Shown here: piece by piece, positions 26,407-35,778 of the stretch
How the letters are laid out: each line of letters starts with the position of its first letter
Numbering within the stretch: the stretch's first letter is position 1
NCBI GenBank assembly: GCA_031553935.1
Contig: JAVBKS010000023.1
Coordinates: 1-64,000, forward strand
DNA length: 64,000 nt
Source: JAISDD01 sp031553935
GTDB taxonomy: Bacteria; Bacillota; Syntrophomonadia; Syntrophomonadales; Syntrophomonadaceae
Direction: 5' to 3'
Translations under genes and position numbers: made by a program
Notes under the pieces: model-generated
Told to the model about the DNA's origin: nothing
What the model saw: the letters and a program-made list of their open reading frames with translations, nothing else
Databases searched by the model: none

Positions 26407-27048
26407 CTAGTCATCCACTACAATATGATTCTTCAGTGCAAAAACAGCAGCTTGGGTTCGATCTTTTACTCCTAGTTTGCGAAAGATGCTAGTTAAGTGA
26501 TTCTTAACCGTTTTTTCGCTAATAAACATGTAATCTGCCATATCCTTGTTAGTATTGCCCTTAACTAACAAATCCAAGACGTCTTTTTCACGCTTGGTCA
26601 GGCGAATTTCATTCTTCTTCAGATCAGATCGGTTTAATTCGCGAACTAAACGATTGGCTACCCTGGGATGGATAACTATTTCGCCTTGCATAACTCTGTT
26701 TATTGTATCAACCAATTCACTTCCGGCAACATCCTTTAGTACATACGCTGAAACTCCTGCTCTCACCATCTCTACTACTTCTTCATCCTCATATATAGTC
26801 AAAGCAATGATTTTCGTTAACGGGCGTTCTTTTTTTATTACTTTTGTTGCCATGATACCATCGGTTCCAGGCATATTAACATCCATAAGTACAATGTCGG
26901 GCTTTTCTTTACGCGCAATGTTTATTGCTCCTTGCCCGTCGCCTACTTCGGTAATAACTTCGATGTTGGGATCAAGTTCAAGTAGTTTTCGCAAACCTTC
27001 TCTAACTAAAACATGATCATCTGCAATGAGAACCCTAATGTTTCCCAT
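26407..27048 (-). CDS. degU: DegU-like NarL-family response regulator
   Basis: Two-domain regulator: receiver with D-D-H near residue 10-12, phosphoacceptor Asp56 in V-L-M-D-V-N-M-P-G-T-D-G and Lys near 107; then a LuxR-type helix-turn-helix with L-T-K-R-E-K-D-V-L-D-L-L-V-K-G near 150 and E-K-T-V-K-N-H-L. The start overlaps the degS gene by 14 bases, so the pair is translationally coupled. Position beside the flagellar block fits DegU's role in controlling flagella and secreted enzymes. Confidence 0.88.
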   Translation of the reverse strand: MGNIRVLIADDHVLVREGLRKLLELDPNIEVITEVGDGQGAINIARKEKPDIVLMDVNMPGTDGIMATKVIKKERPLTKIIALTIYEDEEVVEMVRAGVSAYVLKDVAGSELVDTINRVMQGEIVIHPRVANRLVRELNRSDLKKNEIRLTKREKDVLDLLVKGNTNKDMADYMFISEKTVKNHLTSIFRKLGVKDRTQAAVFALKNHIVVDD

Positions 27049-28228
27049 GTATTGCCTCCCCTTCTAACGGTACTTTTACGATAACTTGGGTTCCTTTCCC
27101 CGGACTTGAAATAATATCGATGATTCCCCCAAAAAGTTCGACTCTTTCTTTCATGCCAATAATACCGTAGCTTTCTTTCGGTTTATCGGAATCCTTAAGT
27201 TCAAAACCTCCGCCATCATCTTTGATAACTAAAGTTAATATATTGCCCTGAACTTCCAACTTAACCATAGCTTCCGAAACACCCGAATGTTTACGAGCAT
27301 TAGTAATTGCTTCTTGCACGATTCTGAATAGCGCTATCTCCAACGAAAGATCCAATTTCTTAATGTAGCTAAGTACTACTAAATCAATTGCAAAATTGTA
27401 TTTGTCTTCATATGTCGCAAAATAATCTCTAAGAGTGGAAATCAGTCCTTCTTCATGTAATAAGGTCGGTTTCAAATCAAACATTAACCTTCTTACATCA
27501 GTAAGGCATTCTTGTCCAATACTTTTTACTTTGTTTAATTCCGCGATAAGATCAAAATTACTATCGTTATTTAGCTGCTTTATCAGATCAAGTCTAATTA
27601 ACAAACCCGCTAGATTCTGAGCCGGTCCATCATGCAGATCTCTGGCAATTTTGCGTCTCTCTGCTTCTTGTGATTCAATAATCCACATTTCGATCTGATG
27701 TTTGCGATCAACCGAGTCAATTGCATCACTTAAACGGTCAATATTACCTTGCAATAACTTAATGGCAATGTTTGTATATGTAATCAGGTGTTTTGCTCTT
27801 TCTGTGATGTTTTTTATTATAGCTATTTGTTGTGTAAGTTCATCTTCCCGGCGCCGTAAATAAACATCTCTTTGCTTAAGATCAAGCAAACTTATCTGAA
27901 CTAATCGGGCACTTTCATAGGCATTTTTTATATCATCTTCCGTATAAATGCTAAAATCTTTGCTGACTTCCATCAAGTGGATTCTAGTATTGATTTCTTG
28001 ACTTTCGCAGTTTTTTAGATCAATTACTAATTGCGCTTTTTCCGCGACGATCTCTTCTTGTTCGCGCAGCATTTCTTCAAGCTGATGATGGCACTCTTCA
28101 GCAATCAAGAAAATCTCATTACGGCCAATATCGATGGTCTCGATAACTCTCGCCATCACATCGTCCAATGAACGTAATTTGGAAGTGGCAGAATTTTCTT
28201 CGCTTAGTAAAAGTTCTTCATTATTCAT
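27035..28228 (-). CDS. degS: DegS-like cytoplasmic sensor histidine kinase
   Basis: No membrane segment is present. An N-terminal coiled-coil sensor (about residues 15-170) precedes the HisKA_3 dimerisation part with R-D-L-H-D-G-P-A-Q-N-L-A-G (His199). The HATPase has N-A-R-K-H-S near 310 and D-D-G-G-G-F near 345. ATG 28228 is chosen because AGGAAGGAA lies just before it; the longer frame adds 11 residues without a ribosome site. It phosphorylates the DegU product. Confidence 0.88.
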   Translation of the reverse strand: MNNEELLLSEENSATSKLRSLDDVMARVIETIDIGRNEIFLIAEECHHQLEEMLREQEEIVAEKAQLVIDLKNCESQEINTRIHLMEVSKDFSIYTEDDIKNAYESARLVQISLLDLKQRDVYLRRREDELTQQIAIIKNITERAKHLITYTNIAIKLLQGNIDRLSDAIDSVDRKHQIEMWIIESQEAERRKIARDLHDGPAQNLAGLLIRLDLIKQLNNDSNFDLIAELNKVKSIGQECLTDVRRLMFDLKPTLLHEEGLISTLRDYFATYEDKYNFAIDLVVLSYIKKLDLSLEIALFRIVQEAITNARKHSGVSEAMVKLEVQGNILTLVIKDDGGGFELKDSDKPKESYGIIGMKERVELFGGIIDIISSPGKGTQVIVKVPLEGEAIHGKH

Positions 28229-28291
28229 GAAATTCCTTCCTATAGTGCAGACTTTAGTCATATAAAGTTAGAATTTTTATTATATTGAGGA

Positions 28292-29722
28292 TTAATTGAG
28301 TTTTGCAAATACTTCTTTTTGGATAATGTTCTTATATTCGTCAACTTTCTCTTCGTTAATAGACTCAATATAAACCCTTACCAGGGGCTCAGTTCCCGAA
28401 AACCTAATCAATATCCAGCTGTTATCATCCAGAATTATCCTTAAGCCATCTTCATTGGTGCTGGAAATCACTTTGGTTCCCGCTATATTCTTGGGACAAT
28501 AATCGTTAATTTTGCTTTTAAATCGAATAATATCCTCATCATTAATAGAAATATCGAAGCGTTTGGAATAAAGACTCCCGTATTGGGCAATAACTTCATC
28601 TGTTAATTCAGCAAAGGTTTTTCCGGTAGAAGCTAACATCTCTACCGCCAACAATCCTGCCAAAATCCCATCTTTTTCGGGGATATGGCCCATAATTGTC
28701 AATCCTCCGCTCTCCTCACAACCCAGCATACATCCTTTTTCTCTCATGACAGCACTTACGTATTTGAAACCAACCGGGGTTTCAATTAGCTGTAGATTGT
28801 GTTTTTCTGCAATCCGATCCAAAAGATGAGTTGTCCCCATTGATCTACAAATTGGGCCCTTGTAACTGCGAGTGTTTAATAAATATTTTAGAATTAAAGC
28901 GAGAAAAATATTGGCATTAACATGATTTCCCTCTTTATCAATAATTCCAAAACGATCGGCATCCCCATCAAGTGCAAGCCCTATATCGGCATTATAGCTC
29001 TGTACCGCCCTTTTTAGGTCGCAAAGCTGCTCCCCTATCGGTTCTGGGACAATACCGCCAAAAAGTGGATCACGATAATTGTTTATTGCCCGTACTTCAC
29101 AACCTAATTGCTGCAATATTTTTTCGAGATAACCGATCCCCGATCCAAACATTGGGTCAACCAAGACCTTAAGCTTTCGATTTTTAAATACTTCGACATT
29201 GATTACCTGCAAAAGGCTTGCTATGTATTCACTGTCAAAATCAATCGTGCTAAATATCCCTAGTTGCTCAGCTTCATTCAAGCTAAGTTCGTATGTTTTT
29301 CCGCATTCCAATACTTTCTCGGTTTCGAATTCGATAGCCATGCTGACATCAGGCAAAGCCGGTCCTGCGTAATAGGGCAAAAATTTGATTCCCAAGTACT
29401 CTGCCGGATTATGGCTAGCAGTTAATACAACCGCTCCTCCGGCCACCAAATTTTTCACAGCGAAAGCTGCTAATGGAGTTGGCACCGTTTTTTTCATGAG
29501 ATAAGTCTTGATCCCATTCCCAACTAATACTTTGCATGCTTCCCGAGCAAAATCCTCGGCCAAAAATCGATTATCATATGCAACTACAATCCCTTTTTTG
29601 CTTAAACTCTTCTGTTTTACATAGCTTGCAATCCCTTGTACTACAAACTGACAGTTAGCAAGTGTAAAGTCTTTAGCAATAATTGCTCGCCATCCGTCTG
29701 TCCCAAACTTAAACCTGGACAT
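28292..29722 (-). CDS. Phosphoglucomutase/phosphomannomutase family protein
   Basis: Alpha-D-phosphohexomutase with all four signature loops: T-A-S-H-N-P with the phosphoserine near residue 103, L-D-G-D-A-D-R-F-G near 245 for the metal, G-C-E-E-S-G-G near 330 for the sugar, and R-F-S-G-T-E-P-L-V-R near 445 for phosphate. Length is 476. It interconverts hexose 1- and 6-phosphates and would feed sugar nucleotides to wall and flagellar glycans. The exact sugar is not decided by sequence. Confidence 0.9.
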   Translation of the reverse strand: MSRFKFGTDGWRAIIAKDFTLANCQFVVQGIASYVKQKSLSKKGIVVAYDNRFLAEDFAREACKVLVGNGIKTYLMKKTVPTPLAAFAVKNLVAGGAVVLTASHNPAEYLGIKFLPYYAGPALPDVSMAIEFETEKVLECGKTYELSLNEAEQLGIFSTIDFDSEYIASLLQVINVEVFKNRKLKVLVDPMFGSGIGYLEKILQQLGCEVRAINNYRDPLFGGIVPEPIGEQLCDLKRAVQSYNADIGLALDGDADRFGIIDKEGNHVNANIFLALILKYLLNTRSYKGPICRSMGTTHLLDRIAEKHNLQLIETPVGFKYVSAVMREKGCMLGCEESGGLTIMGHIPEKDGILAGLLAVEMLASTGKTFAELTDEVIAQYGSLYSKRFDISINDEDIIRFKSKINDYCPKNIAGTKVISSTNEDGLRIILDDNSWILIRFSGTEPLVRVYIESINEEKVDEYKNIIQKEVFAKLN

Positions 29723-29752
29723 TTTCTTCCTCCTTGAATCACTATTCTCAGG

Positions 29753-30466
29753 TTAGTCTGAAATATCAGTAACATCTTGTAATCTATCGTTTATCTCATC
29801 TACATATAGTTTTTTGTTCACATCTATACTGGCATAACTTATTTCTTTAGGACTATTAAAGCCTAAATAATTAAGCTGTTCGATCAGCCACTTTTCATCC
29901 AGATTATTCTGGGTAAGATTTTGATATATTATTTTTCCGTCGACAATTAACTCTGACGGAATCCCTTCATACTCAGTATCGACATTTAGATCACTTGGTG
30001 TTACCGTTCTTTTTTGAGCCTTTTTCAAAACGGTTAGTATCCCATTGGTCTCTGCTAAAGCAAATTCAATATCATCAATATTAAAGCAATCTTTTTCGCG
30101 CAGTTGCATCATAAGGTTTTCCATGTTATAGCGCGCCTTGCTCATATTATGTTCCAATATTTTTCCATTGTGGACTAGAATGACCGGCTCGCCTTCGATA
30201 AATTTTCTTATAGGGCGGCTTTTCTCCGTAGTAACACCAATTAGATAGGTTAAAGCAAAAAACAATGTTAAAACTAAAAAAGCTACCCAAAAAGTTGGGC
30301 CTTCATCTAATGCCATCGAAGCCGCTATATTGCCTAAGGTAATACCTGCGACATAATCGTAGAATGTTAGCTGGCTCATCTGCTGCTTGCCTAGGAGTCT
30401 CGCGTAGACTAGAATCGCAACAAAAGCCGCAAGTGTTTGTAAAACTGCCTTGATATATATATCCAA
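29753..30466 (-). CDS. DUF421 (YetF-like) membrane protein
   Basis: Three predicted membrane helices in the first ~85 residues (A-V-L-Q-T-L-A-A-F-V-A-I-L-V-Y, then A-G-I-T-L-G-N-I-A and F-L-V-L-T-L-F-F-A-L) are followed by the DUF421 soluble domain with G-E-P-V-I-L-V-H-N-G-K near 90 and A-R-Y-N-M-E-N-L. The C-terminal part repeats a related fold, as in YetF. Function is poorly defined. Confidence 0.85.
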   Translation of the reverse strand: MDIYIKAVLQTLAAFVAILVYARLLGKQQMSQLTFYDYVAGITLGNIAASMALDEGPTFWVAFLVLTLFFALTYLIGVTTEKSRPIRKFIEGEPVILVHNGKILEHNMSKARYNMENLMMQLREKDCFNIDDIEFALAETNGILTVLKKAQKRTVTPSDLNVDTEYEGIPSELIVDGKIIYQNLTQNNLDEKWLIEQLNYLGFNSPKEISYASIDVNKKLYVDEINDRLQDVTDISD

Positions 30467-30482
30467 ATAAAAGACCCCCTGA

Positions 30483-30505
30483 AAAATAAGACTTGCTTAT
30501 TATTC
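30483..30505 (-). terminator. Possible weak terminator after the epimerase gene
   Basis: Minus-strand AATAAG, five-base loop, CTTATT followed by TTTC, located between the 2-epimerase stop and the DUF421 gene. The stem is AU-rich and only six pairs, so it may not terminate. Confidence 0.35.
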
Positions 30506-30536
30506 TTCCAGAGTTCCTTTATTTTATTAAATATAA

Positions 30537-31670
30537 TTAGTATTGGGTACCTTTACGACTATATAAAAAATCAACAATTGTTTGCACAATGCGCTCCGAG
30601 GCCTTTCCGTCACCATATGGATTTATCGCTCGGGCCATTTTATTGTATTCATCTTTATTATTTAATAGTAACTTAGTCTGTTCGTAAATTTTATTATAAT
30701 TAGTTCCTACCAGCTTCACGGTCCCTGCACTTACTGCCTCCGGCCTTTCCGTAGTATCGCGCAGTACTAGCACCGGTTTCCCTAATGAAGGCGCTTCTTC
30801 CTGCATGCCCCCGGAATCGGTAAGAATTAAATATGATGCATTCATTAATTGCGCAAAGGGTTCATAATCCAGAGGATCGGTCAAGTGCACCCGTTCGCGA
30901 TTACCAAGCATCTCGTTTGCTATATCTCTTACGATTGGGTTCTTATGTACAGGAAATACCAATTCTATATCTTCAAATTCGTCAACTAAATCAATTAAGG
31001 CACTATAGATTTCTCGCATTTTATCGCCCCAGTTTTCCCGGCGGTGTGTGGTGACCAGCAAAATACGCCGCGAAAAATCTACTGCCTTAAGTTCCGGACC
31101 AAATGAATAATTATCTTTTACCGTTTTTAAGAGCGCATCAATAACGGTATTGCCCGTAACCCATATTCTGTAAAGAGCAGTGGATTCTGCTATTAAATTC
31201 TCGCGGGAAGTATCTGTGGGAGCAAAATGCAGATCGGTTAATGAACCGGTCAAGGTGCGGTTCATTTCTTCAGGAAATGGTGAAAACTTATTTCGGGTAC
31301 GCAGTCCGGCTTCAACGTGCCCCACCGGAATATGTAAGTAGAATGCAGCTAATGCTGCCGCAAAAGTTGTCGTCGTATCACCGTGAACCAGGACCAAATC
31401 AGGCTTCTCTTTTTCATATATCTCATGCAGACCATTAAGAACCCCAGTAGTGATCCCAAATAAATTCTGACCGGCCTTCATTAGATCTAGATCATAGTCC
31501 GGTTTTATGGCAAATAGACTAAGTACTTGATCTAGCATGTCGCGATGCTGAGCAGTAACGGTCACAATTGTCTCGATATCTTTTACTTCTTTTAGTTTAT
31601 GTACAACTGGAGCCATCTTGATAGCTTCAGGACGGGTCCCAAACACAACCATAACTTTTCCCAAATGCAT
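30537..31670 (-). CDS. wecB: UDP-N-acetylglucosamine 2-epimerase (non-hydrolysing)
   Basis: Makes UDP-ManNAc for wall polymers. Motifs are V-F-G-T-R-P-E-A-I-K-M-A-P at the N-terminus, V-H-G-D-T-T-T near 95, H-V-E-A-G-L-R-T near 118, and T-D-S-G-G-M-Q-E-E-A near 285. ATG 31670 (377 residues) follows GGAAGGA and matches the family start; the frame from 31736 adds 22 unlikely residues. WecA at 53966-55042 would be an expected partner in secondary wall polymer synthesis. Confidence 0.92.
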   Translation of the reverse strand: MHLGKVMVVFGTRPEAIKMAPVVHKLKEVKDIETIVTVTAQHRDMLDQVLSLFAIKPDYDLDLMKAGQNLFGITTGVLNGLHEIYEKEKPDLVLVHGDTTTTFAAALAAFYLHIPVGHVEAGLRTRNKFSPFPEEMNRTLTGSLTDLHFAPTDTSRENLIAESTALYRIWVTGNTVIDALLKTVKDNYSFGPELKAVDFSRRILLVTTHRRENWGDKMREIYSALIDLVDEFEDIELVFPVHKNPIVRDIANEMLGNRERVHLTDPLDYEPFAQLMNASYLILTDSGGMQEEAPSLGKPVLVLRDTTERPEAVSAGTVKLVGTNYNKIYEQTKLLLNNKDEYNKMARAINPYGDGKASERIVQTIVDFLYSRKGTQY

Positions 31671-31822
31671 AATTTCATCCTTCCCTGATACTATGGCCCT
31701 TAGGTCATTTTTTCTTACCCTTAAGTTTAGACTCATAGTAATATATAACAGTTACTAAGTCAAAAACAATATTATTGGTCAGGATAAAAGTCATGTGTGT
31801 TTTTGCTACTTATGCTCTATAT

Positions 31823-32404
31823 TTAAAAGGCAACCCCCTTGGAAATAAAATCTATGTACTGTTTAGTAATATAGTCAGGACTGGCTTCCCAGTCTTCCAT
31901 AACCAGCGGAAAGCACAATGATTCCATAGAACTCCCGATGACATAGCTCAAAAGCTTAGCATCAAGAGGCCTAATTTCACCCCGCTCAATTGCTTTGTCC
32001 ATTATTATTTGCAGGCGCTCCATTTTTTCTTTGTGTTTGTCAATCGCCCATTGCCATAGTTCCTGAGGCGGTGCTTCTTTGTCCATAAATAAAACTCGGG
32101 TAAGCTCTTTGTTCTTAAGGCAAAAATGCACATGGGCATTAATGAGTATTCGTAAACATTCAAAAAATGACAACTCTACTAATTCATCTGGATCAAACCC
32201 GGATTGGTATTGTTCTATTCCATCTTCTATCATGGCTTGAAATAAATGAATCTTGCTGTCAAAGTATTCGTATATTGTGCCTTTTCCAATTCCCGCCGTC
32301 ACAGCAATTTCTTCCATGCGGGTTTTATGATAACCCTTTTGCGAAAACACCTGCAAGGCAGCATCAATTATCTGTTGTTGCTTTGGACCCTTGGGGAATT
32401 TCAT
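31823..32404 (-). CDS. TetR-family repressor of the efflux genes
   Basis: The N-terminal helix-turn-helix is clear: F-S-Q-K-G-Y-H-K-T-R-M-E-E-I-A near residue 19 and G-I-G-K-G-T-I-Y-E-Y-F. The ligand-binding half (residues 60-193) has no further signature. ATG 32404 follows AAGGAGG. It lies downstream of the RND gene on the same strand. Two related palindromes upstream of the adaptor and TolC genes (36981-36996 and 38399-38412) are its probable operators. Confidence 0.9.
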   Translation of the reverse strand: MKFPKGPKQQQIIDAALQVFSQKGYHKTRMEEIAVTAGIGKGTIYEYFDSKIHLFQAMIEDGIEQYQSGFDPDELVELSFFECLRILINAHVHFCLKNKELTRVLFMDKEAPPQELWQWAIDKHKEKMERLQIIMDKAIERGEIRPLDAKLLSYVIGSSMESLCFPLVMEDWEASPDYITKQYIDFISKGVAF

Positions 32405-32499
32405 ATTGCCACCTCCTTGTTAGCACTGCTTTGGCAATCTCGTTTAGTGCGACAATAACCCTCAGACTCGAATAAAAAGCTCTAGATACGAGGCGACGA

Positions 32500-32549
32500 A
32501 AGGACTGCGGATGAAGGCGTATTTTGCATACGTCGAATTCGTAGTCCTT
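32500..32549. other. Structured intergenic element between RND and tetR genes
   Basis: AAGGACTGCG (32500-32509) pairs with CGTAGTCCTT (32540-32549), ten pairs including one G-U. An inner CGTAT/ATACG stem sits near the tip. A second hairpin AGACT/AGTCT follows near 32570-32585 and a third CGGGATAG/CTATCCCG at 32589-32609. No T-run follows. The 212-bp gap has no credible gene on either strand. Confidence 0.5.
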
Positions 32550-32616
32550 GAAATCAACAAAGTAGATAGACTTTTTAGACAGTCTGTACGGGATAGTCAA
32601 GCTATCCCGCAAACGT

Positions 32617-35600
32617 TTATAGACTTGGTTTGATCTCTGTCTTTTCTAATTTCTTCTTGGATCTAAACTTATTTCCGAAATCATCAAGCATCGTGTACAT
32701 AACCGGAACTAACACTAAGGTTAGGAAGGTTGAAACTGTTAAGCCCCCGATTATTACTACAGCAAGTGGAGCCGTCGATTCGCTGCCTTCACCTATCCCA
32801 ATCGCCAGCGGTATCATAGCAAGTATAGTACTAAACGCCGTCATTAATATTGGCCGCAATCTTACTCTTCCGGTTTCAATTATTGCTTCATCGCGTTCCA
32901 TGCCGGCCTCTCGCATCTGCTGCAAATAGTCGACGAAGACTATGGCATTAGATACGACTATTCCAACCAGCATGATTAGTCCAATAAATGATGGAACACT
33001 AAAGCTCTTGCCGGTTATTAGTAGGGCTAAAACCACCCCAATTAAGGCCGTCGGTACCGAGAACATTATAACAAATGGCGCAAAGAATGATTCATATTGG
33101 ACCGCCATTACTCCATATACCAAGATAATAGCCATCAGCAAAGCAATTCCTAAACTGCCGAAACTCTCGTCCATATCTTGCTGGGCGCCTGCAAATTCGA
33201 CCGTATATCCTGGCGGCATGTTCATCTTGTCTAGCTCTGTCTTAATATCAGTAGTAACTGCGGCTAAGTCACGATTAAGTAAGTATCCGGTAACTACAGC
33301 TCTTCTAACCCGGTCAATACGCTGAATTTGAACCGGACCGGGAGCCATTTCAAAAGTTGCCACTTGAGCCAATTCTACCAAAGCACCTTGAGGAGTCCTG
33401 ATATTCAAGTTCTGCAAAGCTTCCAGATCTTCATAATCGGTCGCTGTATATCCCACTCTGAGATCAATTTCCTCACCACCGACTTTGTAGCGAGTAGCTA
33501 CCGAACCCTGCATAGCATTCTTAATTTCATTTGATATCTGCATAGGGGAGAGTCCATAACTGGAGGCTCTTTGTCTATCTATACGGATCCTTACTTCAGG
33601 GCTGCCGTCTTGCAGTGAAGAATTAACTTCTCTAGTGCCAGGAACGCTTCTTACTATGGCGGCAATGCTATCTGACAATTCAGTCAAAACATGCAAATCA
33701 TCGCCGCTGATCTGAAGATTAATCGGTTCACCGCTTCCAGAAGCACCGCCACCCATGTTATCTGTTACCGTAACATTGATTTTGGTTCCTGGAATACCTG
33801 CCAAACGATTGCGAATGTCCTCAGCAACTATATTTACGTCCCGATCTCTTTCGGTGCTTTTGCTTAGTTTTACTGCAAAAGTCGCTGTATCCCCATGGAC
33901 GGCTGAGTCAATAAACTGATTACCGGAGCCGCCTATACTGCTGAATATGGTATTAATCTCTGCAACTTCATGCAGTCTGCTCTCAATTTCCCTGGCGACT
34001 TTGTCTGTACTATCGATTAAATTACCTTTATCCATGGATAGTGAAATCGATATTTCGCCTGAGTCCATTGAAGGTAAGAATTCCGCCCCTACGAAATACA
34101 TTAACACCAGCGATCCAAGCATCATTACGGTTATGAGTCCGGCAATCGTCTTTCTGTGCCCGAGCGACCACTGCAAAAGATTTTTGTAGCTTTCACCCAG
34201 ATTATCAATCCATTCACCAAAGCGGTTTACCATTTTCTTAACCCGATTGACACTGTTCGGATCACGCTGATATTCGTTTAGGCCCATGGCTTTATCAGTC
34301 AGCAAGCGCGAAGACATGAAAGGTATAACTGTTAAAGAAACAATTAATGAAGAAAATATTGCGAAACTAACTGTTATCGCTAATGGCTTAAATAATACTG
34401 AAGCCAATCCTTCGGTAAACATTATCGGTAAAAAAACTGCTATCAAGGTTAAAGTAGAAGCGATAACCGCTTGCCCGACTTGCGATGCCCCCATCAGCGA
34501 AGCTTCCTTCATTCCAAGTCCTAACATACGGTGGCGGTAAATGTTTTCATAAACAACAATGGAATCGTCAACCATACGCCCGATTCCTAAAGCCAAACCG
34601 CCTAGAGTGATAACATTAATCGTACTATTATTTAAATACATCAGGATAAATGTACTGATAATAGAAAGCGGAATCGCAGTAAACACTATGAGGGTGCTTC
34701 TTATATTGCGCAAAAATAGAAATAAAACTAACATCGCTAAGATGGCGCCTTCATACATCATGTGCTCAGTGCTCTGTATGGAGCTGTTTATAAAAGTTGA
34801 CTGGTCAAAAACAATGCTGAAGTTTAAGTTAATTCCAGCATCACTGAGTTCCTTTGTAATAGCATCAAGCTCTTTTTTTACCTCATCACAGGCTTCAACA
34901 GTATTGGCATCACTTTGTTTTTGACAAAATATGCCGACCGCAGAGTTGCCATTAACCCTTGTAAGCTGCATTTCATCTTGGAAGCCGTCTACGATGTTGG
35001 CTACATCGCCTAAAACCAAATTCTGTCCATTTGCTGTAGTTATGGCAACATTTTTTATATCATCGGTGCTTTCAAACTGTTGTAGATTACGTACATAGAA
35101 CTCTCGCTGTCCTTCGGTTACTTTGCCGCTGGAGGAATTAAAATTCTCGGCTTGCAGAACCGAATTGATTTGACTTAAAGTTAAACCATAGTTTTGCAAT
35201 TTAACCGGATCAACTTCAACTTTTACTTCCCGAACCAAGCCACCGGTTATACTAACAGAAGCTACCTGGGGAATGCGGCTCAATCGCGGTTCAATCTCAT
35301 CTTCGGCAATGGCTTGAATTTGAGCCAGAGACATTTTTTCATCACCGGTTATTCCAACTTGTAAAATTGGCATCATATTGACATCAATTTTCAAAACCAT
35401 TGGTTTTTCAGCCTCTTTAGGCAATACTCGTTCGGCCAAACCAATACGGTCGCGAACATCAACCATTATATCGTTCATATCCGTACCCCAAGTAAAGCTT
35501 AGGATAACAAATGAGGATCCGGCTGTAGAACGCGACTCTATTTGCTCCAGATTTCCGATCGAGTTCAGCATGCTCTCCAATGGTTGGCTAATCTGGGTCT

Positions 35601-35778
35601 CGACCTCTTCCGGGCCTGCGCCCGGATAAGATGTAATTACGGCGGCAATAGGCAGCTTCATGTCCGGATACAGATCAACTCCCAGTTTAGAGAGCGTGAA
35701 AAATCCCATCATCAGAATTATCGAAATGATGATGGTAATTGATACCGGACGTCTAACAGCAAAATTGCTTATTTTCAT
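32617..35778 (-). CDS. RND (HAE1/AcrB-type) multidrug or solvent efflux transporter
   Basis: Proton-driven efflux pump of 1053 residues with the normal duplicated RND layout: membrane helix at the N-terminus, porter loops, five-helix clusters at about 330-490 and 850-1030. The proton relay is visible as M-V-D-D-S-I-V-V in helix 4. The start overlaps the adaptor stop by one base, so the pump and adaptor are co-translated. Substrate range is unknown. A cytoplasmic-membrane RND pump normally works with an adaptor and a TolC-like channel, both encoded upstream. Confidence 0.95.
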   Translation of the reverse strand: MKISNFAVRRPVSITIIISIILMMGFFTLSKLGVDLYPDMKLPIAAVITSYPGAGPEEVETQISQPLESMLNSIGNLEQIESRSTAGSSFVILSFTWGTDMNDIMVDVRDRIGLAERVLPKEAEKPMVLKIDVNMMPILQVGITGDEKMSLAQIQAIAEDEIEPRLSRIPQVASVSITGGLVREVKVEVDPVKLQNYGLTLSQINSVLQAENFNSSSGKVTEGQREFYVRNLQQFESTDDIKNVAITTANGQNLVLGDVANIVDGFQDEMQLTRVNGNSAVGIFCQKQSDANTVEACDEVKKELDAITKELSDAGINLNFSIVFDQSTFINSSIQSTEHMMYEGAILAMLVLFLFLRNIRSTLIVFTAIPLSIISTFILMYLNNSTINVITLGGLALGIGRMVDDSIVVYENIYRHRMLGLGMKEASLMGASQVGQAVIASTLTLIAVFLPIMFTEGLASVLFKPLAITVSFAIFSSLIVSLTVIPFMSSRLLTDKAMGLNEYQRDPNSVNRVKKMVNRFGEWIDNLGESYKNLLQWSLGHRKTIAGLITVMMLGSLVLMYFVGAEFLPSMDSGEISISLSMDKGNLIDSTDKVAREIESRLHEVAEINTIFSSIGGSGNQFIDSAVHGDTATFAVKLSKSTERDRDVNIVAEDIRNRLAGIPGTKINVTVTDNMGGGASGSGEPINLQISGDDLHVLTELSDSIAAIVRSVPGTREVNSSLQDGSPEVRIRIDRQRASSYGLSPMQISNEIKNAMQGSVATRYKVGGEEIDLRVGYTATDYEDLEALQNLNIRTPQGALVELAQVATFEMAPGPVQIQRIDRVRRAVVTGYLLNRDLAAVTTDIKTELDKMNMPPGYTVEFAGAQQDMDESFGSLGIALLMAIILVYGVMAVQYESFFAPFVIMFSVPTALIGVVLALLITGKSFSVPSFIGLIMLVGIVVSNAIVFVDYLQQMREAGMERDEAIIETGRVRLRPILMTAFSTILAMIPLAIGIGEGSESTAPLAVVIIGGLTVSTFLTLVLVPVMYTMLDDFGNKFRSKKKLEKTEIKPSL

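Noticed and set aside
32364..32612. 82-codon minus frame overlapping the start of tetR
   Set aside because: It overlaps the tetR start in another frame, runs through three hairpins and has no ribosome site.
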